Origin: Chrysomallon squamiferum
Lineage: Eukaryota > Mollusca > Gastropoda > Neomphalida > Peltospiridae
Assembly (NCBI GenBank): GCA_012295275.1
Contig: CM022673.1
Coordinates: 14,673,288 to 14,737,287, forward strand
Length of the DNA stretch: 64,000 nucleotides
Reading direction: 5' to 3'
The notes under the pieces are model-generated. The model made no database searches and was not told the DNA's origin. It saw nothing but the letters and a program-made list of their open reading frames with translations. Position numbers and translations under genes: made by a program. Every line of letters starts with the position of its first letter. Within the stretch, counting starts at the first letter, position 1. Positions 46,933 to 59,307 of this stretch are shown in pieces.

Positions 46933-47995
46933 AAACTAAATATTTTAAAAAGAATTATTTTCTTACATTTGTTTGTATAAATTTATAATTAATTATTCAG
47001 ATCAACAGAAAACGTGACAGACAACTTTGCCCACCTTAGTCTCTTTGAAATGACAGAGTGCATGCCCCTCACTGAATCTCCCACACGCGACATGTGAGCA
47101 GCTGAGACAAGCCTGACGCAGAAAACATAAATTTACATATCAGACACTAATACAAACACTACATCTAAATATTTATACAGTCAGATGCTAATACATTTAC
47201 ACATTTGTACAATTAAACATTAATACATTAATACAAACACTACATTTAAATATTTATACATTTACCAATTTGTACAATTAAACACTAAAACATTAATACA
47301 AACACTACATTTAAATATTTATACATTTACACATTTGTACAATTAAACACTAACATGTTTATACATTTGTACAATTAGACATTAATAGATTTATACATTT
47401 ATACAGTTAGATGCTAATACATTTACACATTTGTACAATTAAACACTAATACATTTATACAGTTAGACCATAATACATTTACACATTTATACAATTATAT
47501 GCTAATACATTATCATAGTGATACACTATTAGACACTAATAGACTTAAACATTTATACAGTTATACACTAATACATTTAGACATTTACATAATTACACAT
47601 TAGTAGATTAACATATTTATGCGACTACACACTGATGTTTATGCAGTAAAAGATATACATATATTTACTGTTAGATATTACATTTAGGTATTTATCTTAG
47701 ATATATATAATCATAAAAACAGACAGTTATTTCAAACTTATTTTATAAATTCAGAACATATATTTGCTTAATAATTGTTTATAAACTATTTACATATTGT
47801 TTAACAGTGAATATAATCATGACCAATGATATTTATGTTAAATATACAGCTATGTGATAACAGCATAGTAGATGAATAAATATATCTCACCCAGACACTT
47901 TCAGTAGTTCCACATACAGAACACAACCATTTTTCAGGATTCAGGATTGATGGATTCTTTGATAAATGAGTTTTTAAATGTTTACAGTGTTCCAT
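38712..47995 (-). CDS. USP44: Ubiquitin carboxyl-terminal hydrolase, USP44/USP49-like
   Basis: Fifteen coding exons in transcript order: 47891-47995, 47035-47112, 46688-46728, 46050-46205, 45818-45868, 45306-45372, 44864-44976, 44259-44451, 43887-44005, 43151-43300, 42400-42635, 40874-40942, 40345-40441, 39652-39845, 38712-38983 (646 aa, phase closed). Exons 1-4 encode the UBP zinc finger ([30 protein letters not shown]), which binds free ubiquitin C-termini. The protease core has Cys194 (GNTCYLNS), the QHDAQEFL box, CxxC pairs (TCQVCKK, CEFCNR), His546 ([10 protein letters not shown]) and Asp564 (WVYCNDS). The match extends through [19 protein letters not shown], as in human USP44/49. USP44 removes ubiquitin in the spindle-checkpoint pathway and from histone H2B; the same role here is inferred. 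Exon 7 has a frame conflict (see 44864-45016). Several donors are GTTTGT. The 5'UTR has an acceptor ending at 48016. Confidence 0.93.
39876..39913. repeat. (CA)n microsatellite
   Basis: Imperfect then perfect CA units between USP44 exon 14 and its decayed copy. Confidence 0.85.
39983..40032 (-). pseudogene. Decayed copy of the acceptor edge of USP44 exon 14
   Basis: About 45 bp matching the first part of exon 14 (39800-39855) lies about 175 bp upstream in the preceding intron. On the minus strand it still reads [12 protein letters not shown] against the real [11 protein letters not shown], but the acceptor CAG is CTG in the copy, so it should not splice. CA- and TCTG-rich sequence separates the copies. 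Confidence 0.75.
40961..42399 (-). repeat. Minisatellite filling USP44 intron 11, unit derived from the exon 11 donor boundary
   Basis: About 34 copies of a 36-42-bp unit. On the plus strand it reads AACCTTCTATATGACACAGA then TCTAAACACACAGTAAAACA. It begins 18 bp from exon 12 and abuts exon 11 exactly. The last exon 11 bases plus donor (plus strand CTTGAACCTTCTATACGACA) are themselves a variant unit, so each copy carries an AG-GTTAA-like donor on the minus strand. About five copies read GGCT instead of GGTT and so lack the GT. Confidence 0.93.
42636..43150 (-). other. USP44 intron 10
   Basis: 515 bp, AT-rich. It contains loose repeats of the phrase CTCAAAGTTACAAATA and a T-run near 43055. 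No coding signal. Confidence 0.6.
43430..43756. repeat. (AAT)n/(TTA)n/(GAT)n clustered trinucleotide repeats
   Basis: Several AAT, TTA and GAT runs in the intron between USP44 exons 10 and 9. The inverted AAT and TTA runs at 43484-43554 could pair into a hairpin. Open frames here encode only N, Y or I runs. Confidence 0.85.
45219..45291. repeat. (GA)n microsatellite
   Basis: Thirty-six GA units ending 15 bp from the donor of USP44 exon 6 (45306). Confidence 0.95.
46884..46930. repeat. (GT)n microsatellite
   Basis: Twenty-three GT units in the intron between USP44 exons 2 and 3. Confidence 0.93.
47130..47640. repeat. Degenerate tandem repeat filling most of USP44 intron 1
   Basis: Variants of ACATTTATACA(A/G)TTA(A/G)ACACTAATACATTT recur about every 35-70 bp between coding exons 1 and 2. 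The unit is too diverged to give a clean period by eye. Confidence 0.7.
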
Positions 47996-50178
47996 CTTCC
48001 CTTGTTTTACATTAACTGATAAAATGAGAAACAAAAATCAGTTTAAAAAAAAGAAAGAAAAAGAACCAATAATACAAGAGATTTATTTTTAAAAAGCATC
48101 AAATAAAATTAGAACCAAAAATTCAAAACAAACAAAAAAAGAAGTAAAATATGCAAAACAATAAATAAATAAATTAATTAATTAATTAAAATGCAGACTC
48201 AGAAAGAACAACACATTTGGCTTTTTAAAATATTTAGAATGGCCAAATATAAACACAGAAAATACAATTACACAGAACCTTAAATAGTTTACTAATTTTA
48301 CAAGTTGTCATTGTATTAAAATAACATATAAAAAATCAATACCTGAGATGTTATATCTAATTTACTTGCAGTAAATAAATAATTTTGTCAATCTACTAAT
48401 TTATATTTTTTATTTTATATTTACATTACAGTCAAAAAGTAATGAAAATAAACTGACAACTCCATGATTTATCTTTTGTAAAACTTTATTAACAAAGAAT
48501 GAGTTTGACAAACAAAAATTGCTCAAAAGTAGTCTCACAAGTTATGTGTAGAAACAAAAGTTTCTGTTTTAACTAACAAGTATCTTTCCTATAATAAAAA
48601 TAAAAATACTGCATTTGTTTCTAACATTTCAAATAAATATTGTTGATGCTGAATTACTAAATAGTTTTTATTTGTAATTCACATTATGATGAATTGTGGT
48701 TATTTTAATTTTTCCTTTTGTTATATTAATGACAACACGCTGTGAATATTTGTTATTGTTTCTAAAGAGAGAAACAAAAGGTTTATTTTTTAAAAACCTC
48801 CACTTCAATGAGACAACAAACACAAGTCAGCATATCCGAGTAACATTTCCTGTTTCTGTCATGTTTTTCTTGTTTTTAAATAAACCACTTCAAAATTATT
48901 TACCCTTTGCTCAGTTTTACCTACAGTTATATATGTATATAAAGAAATATAAATAAATAAATAAATAAGCAAATAAACAAATTTAAAAAAGTTATATAAA
49001 TAAATAAAATAAAATAAAATAAAAACTAGAATTGTTTAAATTAAAGAAAATTCACTTAAATCGTTATTTTTGGTCAATCTTCATTATAATTATCTTTAAA
49101 AATGATGTTAATAAACAGTTGCTAATTAATATCATATTAATAAAATATAAACTTTATAAATCACAGTTATTTTACTATTAGAAACTTCTTCTTTTTTATA
49201 TGAACAAATATATTTTCTACCAAAACAGGTATGAAAATTAAATAATTGACTATTTATATTTAGTTGGACAGGGTGCATATTTTTAAGATCGTTTAAAAAA
49301 TACAGAAAACAAACAAATATCATTGTCCTAACTGAAATACTTTGCATTATTTTTTTTCTTATTTAATTTGTGTTTGTTTCATTCTGATATATTTTTGTTA
49401 TTATTGATATATATATTTTAAATTATTATTTTGCTCGCTGGACGTTTTGCTGAAGATAATATTTTACAGTTATAAAACTCCGCAGTACTCACTGTACTGT
49501 GTACACAAATTGACAAAGCAAAAAAACAACTGAAACTAAGACAAAAAATCATATACAGTCACCACTATAAAGAAACGATCAGCGGTTAATATGTACCTTA
49601 CTATAATAAAACAATAAGATTATCGTTGGCAGACGTGCATCGAGACATTTTTATTTCAAAAGGAAATGCTATTCTGCACATCACAAACAACAAACCATCA
49701 TTTGATAAATAAAACAGTTACCTCCCTGGATATCATCGCTTCCATTTTTTTTTTTTTTTCCCCTTCTCTTCCTTGATTAAATCATCCCGCTAAGTGTAAT
49801 ACAACGAACCTAAAACGTAATTTATGGTGGAATAAGGGAGATAATTCAGAGGTAATAATATTTTCGATTCGGGAAGAATAAAGATGCTTCGGAGTTTTTC
49901 CGTTATACAGCAGTGTCCGTAATCAGCCGAATAGTGCTGTCAGTTGAATCCCCGAGGTGCCCCTATCGTGTGGAATAGTCCACTTCATGGCTTATAACTA
50001 GACAGTGATTAATATTTTGCATTCAGTGTTTACTGGGCTTAGCGAAGTAATTAAAATATATGCCTTCGCAGATAAAATGCATGGGGACACTTTAATTGTT
50101 ATAACATGACAACAGCGTTTATAAATGCATGATACCCATATGTGACAATAGGCCGTTCTAAGCTAAGGAATTGCTAAG
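47996..50178. other. Divergent region between the USP44-like and PLCL-like start codons
   Basis: 2.18 kb separate two start codons on opposite strands. 48001-49600 is AT-rich and probably includes the USP44 leader intron (acceptor ending 48016). About 49720-50178 is less AT-rich with scattered CpGs and is the natural place for a promoter, perhaps shared. No TATA box is evident. Confidence 0.45.
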
Positions 50179-50428
50179 ATGGCGGACGATGAGAAGGAGA
50201 CAGGGGATTCGGATCAACAAAATGTTGAAAAAAGTGTTTTTATTAATGGCGATGCAGAGGATAAAACTGATGAAAATGAAGCAGATCAATCTAGTTCACT
50301 AAGTGTTCCAAGTCAGGTTTTACCTCGACGAAGCAGCCTGATGAACAAGGATTCTGCAAATCGACGACCACAGCGAAAGAAAACTGTATCTTTCAGTAGT
50401 ATGCCGACAGAACGGAAAATAGCAACTG
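50179..50428 (+). CDS. PLCL: Inactive phospholipase C-like protein (PLCL/PRIP), first coding exon
   Basis: Exon 1 gives 83 codons plus one base from ATG in a good context (AAG before ATG) to the donor TG|GTAAGTG. The first 45 residues are acidic and look disordered. LPRRSSLMNKDS, NRRPQRKKTVSFSSMPTERK then match the N-terminal region of vertebrate PLCL1/PLCL2 (PRIP), which precedes the PH domain. K68-T-V-S-F72 is an RVxF-type docking motif; in mammalian PRIP-1 this segment binds protein phosphatase 1, and phosphorylation of the equivalent Thr controls binding. RRSS (50-53) fits a basophilic kinase site. The PH, EF-hand, X/Y and C2 parts are not in the window, so loss of PLC activity cannot be checked. 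Vertebrate PLCL genes also have a very long intron 1. PLCL1 versus PLCL2 cannot be assigned. Confidence 0.85.
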
Positions 50429-52151
50429 GTAAGTGAAATATAAACTTGTAATTTCAAAGAGCACCGTAAAACTTTAATTCGTACACATATTAAATGCAGT
50501 ATCACCATGATAATGATCTTCATAAAGTCAGACCGAATGTTTTTCATTGTAAATGCTTGTTTGTTTCATCTGTCATCTTCTCAATGTTTTTGATTTTTGA
50601 AATAAATAAATAAATAACCCAAACTATTAAACATAAACGAATCAGTTTATTTTATTAAATGATAAAAAGTCAATAAATATTTATATGTAAATAGTTTTCA
50701 TTATTTTCTCATAATGTATATATTAATAATGTAGAGTAATGCACAAAACTGCATAATCAAACATTTAATGTGGACTTCATTTTTTAAAGAAATGTAATCA
50801 TATGCTTCATTCTTTTATTTATAAAATTAAATTTGCAAAAAAGAAAACTAAACTTTTAATATCTGACATATTGTATATGAGAGATGACTGAGGAGTTGAT
50901 AAATCAATCAGTTGAAAACAATTGAAAAATATTAGAAAAAAATACGTTAGAAAAACATTGTTTCCTGAAAGAAGAATCAGTTATAGATTTCATGTGAATA
51001 CAAAAATGATATGCAAAATTTGTGTTAAGTAGAAACCAATTTTTGTCAGTATTTAAATTAAATTGTTCATCTTTTAAATATTTTAATGAACAAAGTAGAT
51101 CTTAGTAGACCAAAATGCCCCAAAAGATGCCTATATAAAAGAAAAACAAATTTGGAGGAGCCAGCAGTAAAATCTCTAGCATTGAAAAAAACTTCATATT
51201 ATATAATTAAATATGCTTTTCAAAAATAAGTATTCAAAATAAGTTAACTTTAGAAAAATTAAAGCAGCATTCTAAACACATTGGTTTGGTAAATGATATT
51301 GACAGTGTTAACATCAGAAAATGTTTTAGCCAGAAGTAGGTAAGAAAAGAAACAGATAATTTTGAACTTTTGTAAGGATACAGTATTTGTGTAAATAGTT
51401 TTAAAAGTCTAATTTACAAGATACCAAGACTAGGTTACATACTATTTTATTGTTATTTTTTTAACATAATGTGTGCATGTGTGTGTGTGTGTTTTTGTCT
51501 TATACCCGTTTTTGTCACAGATTAGTCAGTTTTCTTCAGTAATTAACTTTTTGAACATAATTAAGATCATTATTTCAAAAGTGAACTAAAAAGGGATATG
51601 ATTTGACAGTTACTTATCATGCTGCTTGGAATACCTCGTACAACACTGTGTCTACATACTTACAAGATTGAGATGATCTGTATCTAGTTAAAGATATTTT
51701 CAAACAGGTGATAGTTTTACATACACAGACTGAACATTATGTATAATTATATATTCCAGGAAGTTTTGAACATTATAGCTGAATGTATGAGTGATAATTT
51801 TGAATATGCATATGAACATATCAGGTGTTGCAATATACAGTACTCACCTAGATCAGTTACTGATACAGCTTTGGCAGAATGAGTTACACGTTATTTCTGT
51901 TTGTATTCAGTCTGACTTGTTTGATGTTATTTTAGGCAAAAATGGTTTTGGATTAAATATATGTTCAGCATTCATCATTGTTTCTGTGAGGATGTACAGA
52001 ATACTATATATTTTATATTCCTGCTAACAATTTGATTAATTAAAAAGGAAATTTCTTTTTTCCAAAATTAAATATATTTCTGTACGCTAAACATATACTA
52101 ATTTCATTTTTATTAATTACTAGTATTGCATTGTATAACAGCTGTTTGTTT

Positions 52152-52245
52152 TTTGTTTAAAGTGGTGTCTGATTAGATATATTTCTTTACTGTTATTAAA
52201 GTTTTTGTTTAAAGTGGTGTCTGATTAGATATATTTTTTTTTGCT
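52152..52245. repeat. Direct repeat, two copies of about 50 bp
   Basis: TTTTTGTTTAAAGTGGTGTC followed by TGATTAGATATATTT occurs twice at about 50-bp spacing with almost no change. Confidence 0.8.
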
Positions 52246-52974
52246 GTCATATTAAAAGAACTTTTAGGAAAAAATGTTGATCTCATGTGATCATGAAATG
52301 ATTTTCAGGAAAACATAAGATGGTAAATTTTTTCTCAGCAATTTTTTTGAATGGTAAATACTTTCGCCATCTCTGTCTTTCTTTTGCAATATCCAGTCAC
52401 TAAAGAACTTTTACAAAGATACTTATATTTAATATATACTTTGAAAACCATCAGTAATAACAGTGCAAGTGAAAATGTACAGACATATAGACTGATCTGT
52501 TTTGTTTACATCTTCATGGACTTGAATCGAGATACCTCTTCACGTTTATAGTACCATCCTGTACTTTGCCTTGAGTTAGCCTTCAACCTGTGTTTGTTAT
52601 TGTGTTTGCTATCTGTGATGTAATCTAGCATCACCAGTCTCCTCAAAATAACTCTGTTGTCCTGTCTTGATAAACTGCATGCAACTCTTGATACCCTCTA
52701 ATACGATGTTCATACATAACTCAAGTCATATCTTTAAATCACACACACACACTAGATAAGTCATGTCGTCATAAAACATTCATGTATATACATATGTATC
52801 TCTAGTCACATCTACATATCATGTAATATTTGTCACCACTTCAAATCACATTCTATGATACTTGTGTATCTATACACAGTACATAACTCTGATATGTCTG
52901 AATATCATTTATTTCTACTATGTGAGTCTAGATATCTGAAATGTGTACACAACTCAAGTCAGCTCAGACATTAG

Positions 52975-52975
<1 letters not shown>

Positions 52976-53010
<35 letters not shown>

Positions 53011-53122
53011 TACAGCTAACCCATTAGCTCTCAATCTGCAGGTAGCATAAACAAATTTCATGAACTCAAGACAATTACAAAGTTTACTTTTAATCTCACA
53101 CACACACACACACACACACACA
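52976..53122. repeat. Facing (GT)n and (CA)n microsatellites
   Basis: GT at 52976-53009 and CA at 53098-53122, an inverted pair that could form a hairpin in RNA. Confidence 0.88.
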
Positions 53123-54842
53123 TATGTATATGCTAACATACACATACACAATCATAAATATTCAAAGTCAAGTATGTGAACAAATTGGTTGCCATCTAAT
53201 AGAGTTAATGTGGTTCACAATTTCACACATGAGTTAAAACTAGTAAACACAACTGATACACTATTACTACTGGCTGACTGCTGAGATTTCTGTTGTAGAA
53301 TTTGTATCTGTGTACACCTGTGTATCTCTGTTGTTCTTCAGAACTTCTTTTGATCTGAAATTTGAAAACAAATTTCCAGATTCATTTTCTTTCTTTTCTT
53401 TTATTTTTTTATTTATTTTTATTTTTTTTTTTTTTTTTTTTTTTGAGGACAGGTATTAATTAATTTATTAATATTATTATTATTGTTTTGTTTTTTTATA
53501 TCATCTTGTTCATTGAAATAAAAATAAACCCATTTGTATTTTATTATGTTATTTATACTGTTAACAGAATTGTTTTATTTTTTAAATATTCTTTTTAAAA
53601 AATTGGGGACAGAAATTTGAAGATAATGATTGGTATTAACGCAAAATATATTATCTTTGTTTTCATTTATTTTTTACCTTTAAAAGACAAACAGTTTAAC
53701 AACAGGTATCTGATATTCATACATTTATTTAATGACTGTTGCATGTGCTTCTCAGGGATAAAACCATATATTTGTCATATGTGTGTTCCTGCCAGTGTCA
53801 ATCAAACATATATATGAGATTTGTTTACAGCTTGCTATATGCAAAAGAACCCTTGTTGTATTGTCAGACCACTGTCATCTGACAGCACTTTTCTGTTCAC
53901 TGTCATACTAAAAAACATTGAACACCTACTAGTATTTAAAATTAAAACATGATTGTTTTTTTACTTCATATTGTTGAATGTTGCAATAATTGTTAAAATG
54001 TGTTAAAAGATTAAAAAAACATTAAATTTATTCTCTCAGCATAGTAAAAAAACACACAAAAAAATGGATCCCAAACATGACGAACATAAAAATGTTAATG
54101 TTCTTAAATATTCAGATTGCTTTTTTTTTTTTTATATCAGCATCCTTAAACATTCATATTTTTTTTTTTTTTTTTTTTAACACCTGATATCTATTAATAT
54201 TAAAATGTTCTGCTTCAGAATATTCATTGATTTATTTTTTTCTGTCTGACTATATCAGTAATATGGAAATGAGAGAGAGACACGAATAAGAGGAAACTCT
54301 TTTATCCATGCTGTAGTAGCAACTTCAAAGACTTCATCCTACATAAATCATTGTGCCAAAGTGCATGTCACTGTGAAATACTCACATGTAAATTAAATGA
54401 AACATTTACAGCATTGCATCTACAAATCGCCAGTAATATTGCCTCATTAATTATACTTACAGCTGACAACAGCCACATTAATTATTTTTTGAGTGTCAGA
54501 GAAAATAAGTGAGGAATTTTTATATGAATTTATGTTTTCTCCTGGTTAGTCAGATTTAATTCAAATTTATTTTCTTTCGTCACGTAATAAAATTCACAGA
54601 ATTGTTTGTATTTCAGAACATATATCAAAAGAAGTATTTAAGCTATGAACTGTTTTTATTTCTGAAACACAAACCAATAGATAGTTTTAAATACTGTTTT
54701 ATGTGACAGATGTATTGACAATCTGTTATGTGTGTTGTATTAAATTTCTGTTTTATGTAACACTAACAGGTATAAATATATAGCTATGGAATCCAAATAT
54801 TACATGAAGTCTGTAGCATTACAAGAAACTGTGTATTTTCTT

Positions 54843-55130
54843 AGGACCACCCCATAATCTGCATATTAATTAAAATGCAAATTCCAGCCAATCCCAAGAG
54901 AGCTTTTCATGCTCATATAATTTGCCAAGGACAACCCAGATCTGCATGTACATTTAAAATATAGTTTTCCATCAAGTCCCATAAGAGTTTTCATGTCAAA
55001 CAATTGACCTATGATAACCTTAAATTTGCATGTTCATTAAAATGTGTATTTCCAGCCAATCCCAAGGGAACCTTTTGTGTCAAACAATTGACTTCTGACC
55101 ACTCATTATACACATATTCATTATAATAAC
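54843..55130. repeat. Tandem repeat, about 84-bp unit, three to four diverged copies
   Basis: TCTGCATNTNCATTNAAAAT then TTCCA(G/T)CCAATCCCAAGAG and a TTTTCATGTCAAACAATTGA-like tail recur near 54853, 54939, 55022 and, weakly, 55105. Confidence 0.75.
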
Positions 55131-55734
55131 AGTGTCCAAATTTTCACGAGTTCTTCAGAGTGTAGCTGTCCTTGTCATAGAATTTTGTTCTGTAGTTGGC
55201 TTTCGGTCAATGTTACATACCTTTATACAGCTGACCTGTTCATCAAACACAGTTTGTTTAATATATGGTATTGTTAGTCATCAAAAACAAACAATTTTAT
55301 GTTCTTCTGTAGCTTTGTCCTGCACATGCTTGTTAGAATGAAATTATTTAATAAGAAAATTGATTTAAAAAAAAGAAATCAGAGGATAAATATGTTGAAA
55401 ATTGGCATGTCTGTTTTCTATGAGATTTGTAATGAATACCGTGATTGATTAGTAATTTTCTCTTCTCATCTTTGAATCAGCATGCGTCTTCTCAGATCTT
55501 TTCTGTGCACATTTTCCCGTCATTTGAATTATTGATTATTTGAAACTTTTTACATGTGTATTTCCTTTCACAGGGTTATTATTAGCACGGCTAATATATC
55601 CACATTTCATTGTTTGAGGACCTGTTTGTGAAAGATTGTTGTTTGCTGTACGTTATATGCTGTGCTGTTTTGCTGAATCAGAAAATAGAGTTGTAATTTA
55701 TTTTTAACATTTTGCCTCAAACTAAACTGAATGG

Positions 55735-55965
55735 CTGATGGCATTGGTGAAACTAAAATGAAAGAGCATTGGTGTAGGTGAAACTAAACTATGGGTGGTA
55801 GTGAAACTAAGCTGAATAGGTTGTGGTAGAAGTGAAACTAAACTGAATAAATGTTGGTGTAGGTGAAACTAAACTGGGTGGTAGTGAAACTAAACTAAAA
55901 GGGTTGTGGTGGAGGTGAAACTAAACAAAATGGGAGTTGGTATGGTGGAGGTAGATTTTAATTTT
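55735..55965. repeat. Degenerate minisatellite (GTGAAACTAAACTGAAT-type units)
   Basis: At least seven copies of GGTGNNAGTGAAACTAAACT with variable spacers. Confidence 0.8.
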
Positions 55966-58376
55966 AAATAGAATGGTAATCTGAAAGTTTGTTCGTATTT
56001 GAAGAAAATATTTATAGCAGGTTTCTGTTTTGTTTGTTTTATTAGAATGGATTACTGTTGCTCTTTACACAAAGATGTTTTCATTACTAGATAAATATTT
56101 ACAGAAGTGTTTTCTATATCTGTATATTTCTGCAACAGATAAAATTAGATTTATTATTGTTTGATATTTACAAGGACGATGCAAAAATAGAGATTAACTG
56201 AAGTAGTTTTGTATTTTACTACTGAAAATTCTGTTTAATTCTTTATAGTTTGTGGATGGGTGTATATATTTCTGATTTTTATTTATTAGATGAGTGTGTG
56301 TGTGTGTGGGATGGATGGACAAATACAGGATAATACTTGAGAAGTCTAAGCAGCAAAAATAGTTAAAAGTGTAGTATTTTTTAATGTTTGCATCATTCTG
56401 TTGAAATGTTTATTGCTGAATACTTGTAGAAGTAACTCCCTTCAGGCTGTTAGTGTATAGTGTAACAGCTTTTATCTATTTTACAGTGTGTAGTAATTAC
56501 AGCCAGCTTTCAGGTACTTAGACAGGTCAGTGGAGGTGCTACTAATATATTTGGCTGGTCTTGGTTTCACATTTCACTTTGTGTTTTATTGTATGGTGCT
56601 TGATTATTGGCACAAAAACAGTTTGATAGTAAGCAGACACTGTGTGACAGTCACTGGCACATGTAACCATGTTACTAGTTTGTAACACACACAAACATGT
56701 TACAAGTGTAACTTTGTGTGAGAGGTTTATGTAAAAACAATGCCAGGAATATTTACAAGACTGTTAGCTGTGATCAGCTTTGCTTAACAAACTGCTGATT
56801 AATGAGGTGTTAATGTTTTACAGTGGGTGAGAAATTAAGTCACTTTTGCTTTGTTTTTTTCACTGTCTGTGATGTGTTGATAATGATTTCATCAACTGAT
56901 TTGAATGTTGACAGGTTTACTCTGATCTGGAACAGGGAGGGGTTAGGAACTGCTAGGTTTTACAAAATAAACCTGACTTTTAAAGACCGTTAGAGATGAA
57001 ATTCTGCTATTCACCACTACTCAGACTTAATTAGGAGGTTTAAGACAATAAATTATCTCTTCTTGTCAAGTACTCTGAGCAGATAACCTTGGATTTTGTC
57101 CAAATCAGACATCACTGGTTAGATCTGTTAGAATTTAACAGCCAACAAGAACATGTTGTTTGTAACCTGACACCATCACCTACGTAAAACATCTGACGTC
57201 CATTCAAACTGAAGTGCAAGTTAATGTCTTCAGTTAATTAGTAAAGTTGTACGTCATTGTTCAGTTTGAAAAATTTCATGTTAAAAACTGACACTTGCAT
57301 AAATCAGAGTAGAAAAACTCTGCATGATTTGTTAGATGAGATTAGAAAGAAAAAAAAAAACACCCAAAAAACAACAACAGAGGCATAACAATTTTGTATT
57401 TTATTTATTTATTTATTTATTTATTATTATTGTTACTGTTATTGTTATTGTTATTGTTACAGATAATGGAAAAGGAACTAATTGTTCTATGTTAGTTTTT
57501 TCATGATACAATCAGTTTCAGTATAAGAAGTAGTTATAAACATGTTTGTCTGTTGGTCTGTTTGTGATGTTCTTCACCTGGATGCTATACATTTCCTGAT
57601 GCTATACATACTAACTGTGAAGTCTGTGTGCAGGCTCAGATCAGTGATTTGTTCATGACACTGAAGGATTTCAGATAGCAAATCTTCACTTAACAGAATT
57701 TTACATTTCATTGCTCAACCTAACAACAGGTGGATCGTGTTACTCGTGTATAAAAATAAGTTGTTGAATGGTTAACATTTTTGTCTTATATTGTACTGTT
57801 CCTGAGATATATATATTTTTTAAATATTTAAAAAATATATTTTGAAAACTGATTAGTGTAAGTTGATTTTACTTGCAGATTTCTACAGATTTTGGAAAAA
57901 AAAAAAAAAAAAAAAGTGTGATTATATTCTAATCAATAAAAAGTGAATTCTCAGTTTATTAATTTAAAAATAGAAAAAATCAAACTGTATTTACTGTTAA
58001 GAAACAGCTGTGAAAAAAACAAACAAAAAAAAACAACTAATTGCATATTTAATGGAGATTAAACTAAATGAAGAGGCCAGTGTTCTGGTTTGAAGAAATT
58101 AATTAGATCTGTATTTGTAATAAATAATTGACAAGATTACAGCTGTCACTTCTCATTGAACACCTGATTGTAAATGTTCTCATTATATAAAGCTGCAGTC
58201 ACAGTGTGCTGTTTACTGCAATGTTCACATTCATTACATGTGCATAAGTTAACAAACATCTACTGTAGATTTTTCTAATCATTAAATTTTGGGAAATAAC
58301 AACACCTGCTTGTAGCCAAAAACAAAACTGAAACTGAAAAACATTGCTGATGTATAGTTAGTTTATAACAGGATGA

Positions 58377-58475
58377 ATCTATAGTTTATAATGTGTATTA
58401 ATCTATAGTTTATAATGGATATTAATATATAGCTTATAATAGGCATTAATATATAGCTTATAATAGGAACCACTG
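58377..58475. repeat. Tandem repeat, about 27-bp unit, four copies
   Basis: TATAGTTTATAATGNNTATTAATC repeated with small changes. Confidence 0.8.
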
Positions 58476-58685
58476 TATGGTTTATAGTGTACATGCTATA
58501 GTAATTGTTAATGAAATGTCAGTAGTGAAATATTGGTTATTATTCAGTTGTAGCTATAACTTAACCTTGGTTCAGGTATCACTTTATGTTATTGCACGGT
58601 TGTTTGAGAAGCAAATTGTTTGTGTCATTCATTTAAATTAATTCTTCTGAATGTGCACTTTGAGTAATTACATTACTACTTTGTT

Positions 58686-58765
58686 ATCTGGATACACGTG
58701 TAGCTGAGTGGTTAGAATACTCATCACCGGAATGAACTTTTCTTACTGGTTTTCAAAGATTATGT
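58686..58765 (+). repeat. tRNA-derived SINE relic or tRNA pseudogene
   Basis: TAGCTGAGTGG at 58701-58711 is a perfect RNA polymerase III A box (TRGCNNAGTGG). A degenerate B box, GGTTTTCAA, starts at 58748, at a normal distance. There is no convincing cloverleaf, so it is not a working tRNA gene. Confidence 0.4.
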
Positions 58766-58889
58766 GTGTTTCTCTGTTTACTGGAAGCTGCATGTAAAGA
58801 ATGTCTTACAGTTTAAGTGTAACAGCAGCTCATGAATGGAGGTTGCATGTTTCTTCTCTTACAATACATTATTATATACTTGTATAATC

Positions 58890-59235
58890 ACAAATACACC
58901 TCCTCTCTAACATATACTTAACATGTCTGTTTAAAAAGACACACACACACGCACAACTCTTCTTTGACTTATACTTAACATGTCTATTTAAATAACCACA
59001 CACATAACCTCCTAACTTATAGTTATACTTAGCATATCTATTTAAATAACCACACACACCTATCTAACTTGTAGTTAATGTATATTTAAATCACCAGATA
59101 CACTTTTTCTCTTATACTTAAAATGTCTATTTAAATAACCACAGACACCTCCTCACCAACTATACTTAACATGTCTATTTAAATAACCATGCACACACAT
59201 CTCCTTTTTGACTTGTAATTAGCATGTCAAAAAAA
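58890..59235. repeat. Degenerate tandem repeat, about 60-bp unit
   Basis: TATACTTAACATGTCTATTTAAATAACCACACACA recurs five or six times with indels, followed by CA runs at 59255-59307. Confidence 0.8.
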
Positions 59236-59254
59236 TAATCTCACACATATAGAA

Positions 59255-59307
59255 ACACACACACACACACGCACGATGTGCACACACACACACACACACA
59301 CACACAC
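59255..59307. repeat. (CA)n microsatellite
   Basis: Two CA runs separated by GCACGATGTG. Confidence 0.88.

Noticed and set aside
48696-48956. Plus-strand open frame of 86 codons upstream of USP44
   Set aside because: AT-driven open frame with no motif, in a probable leader intron.
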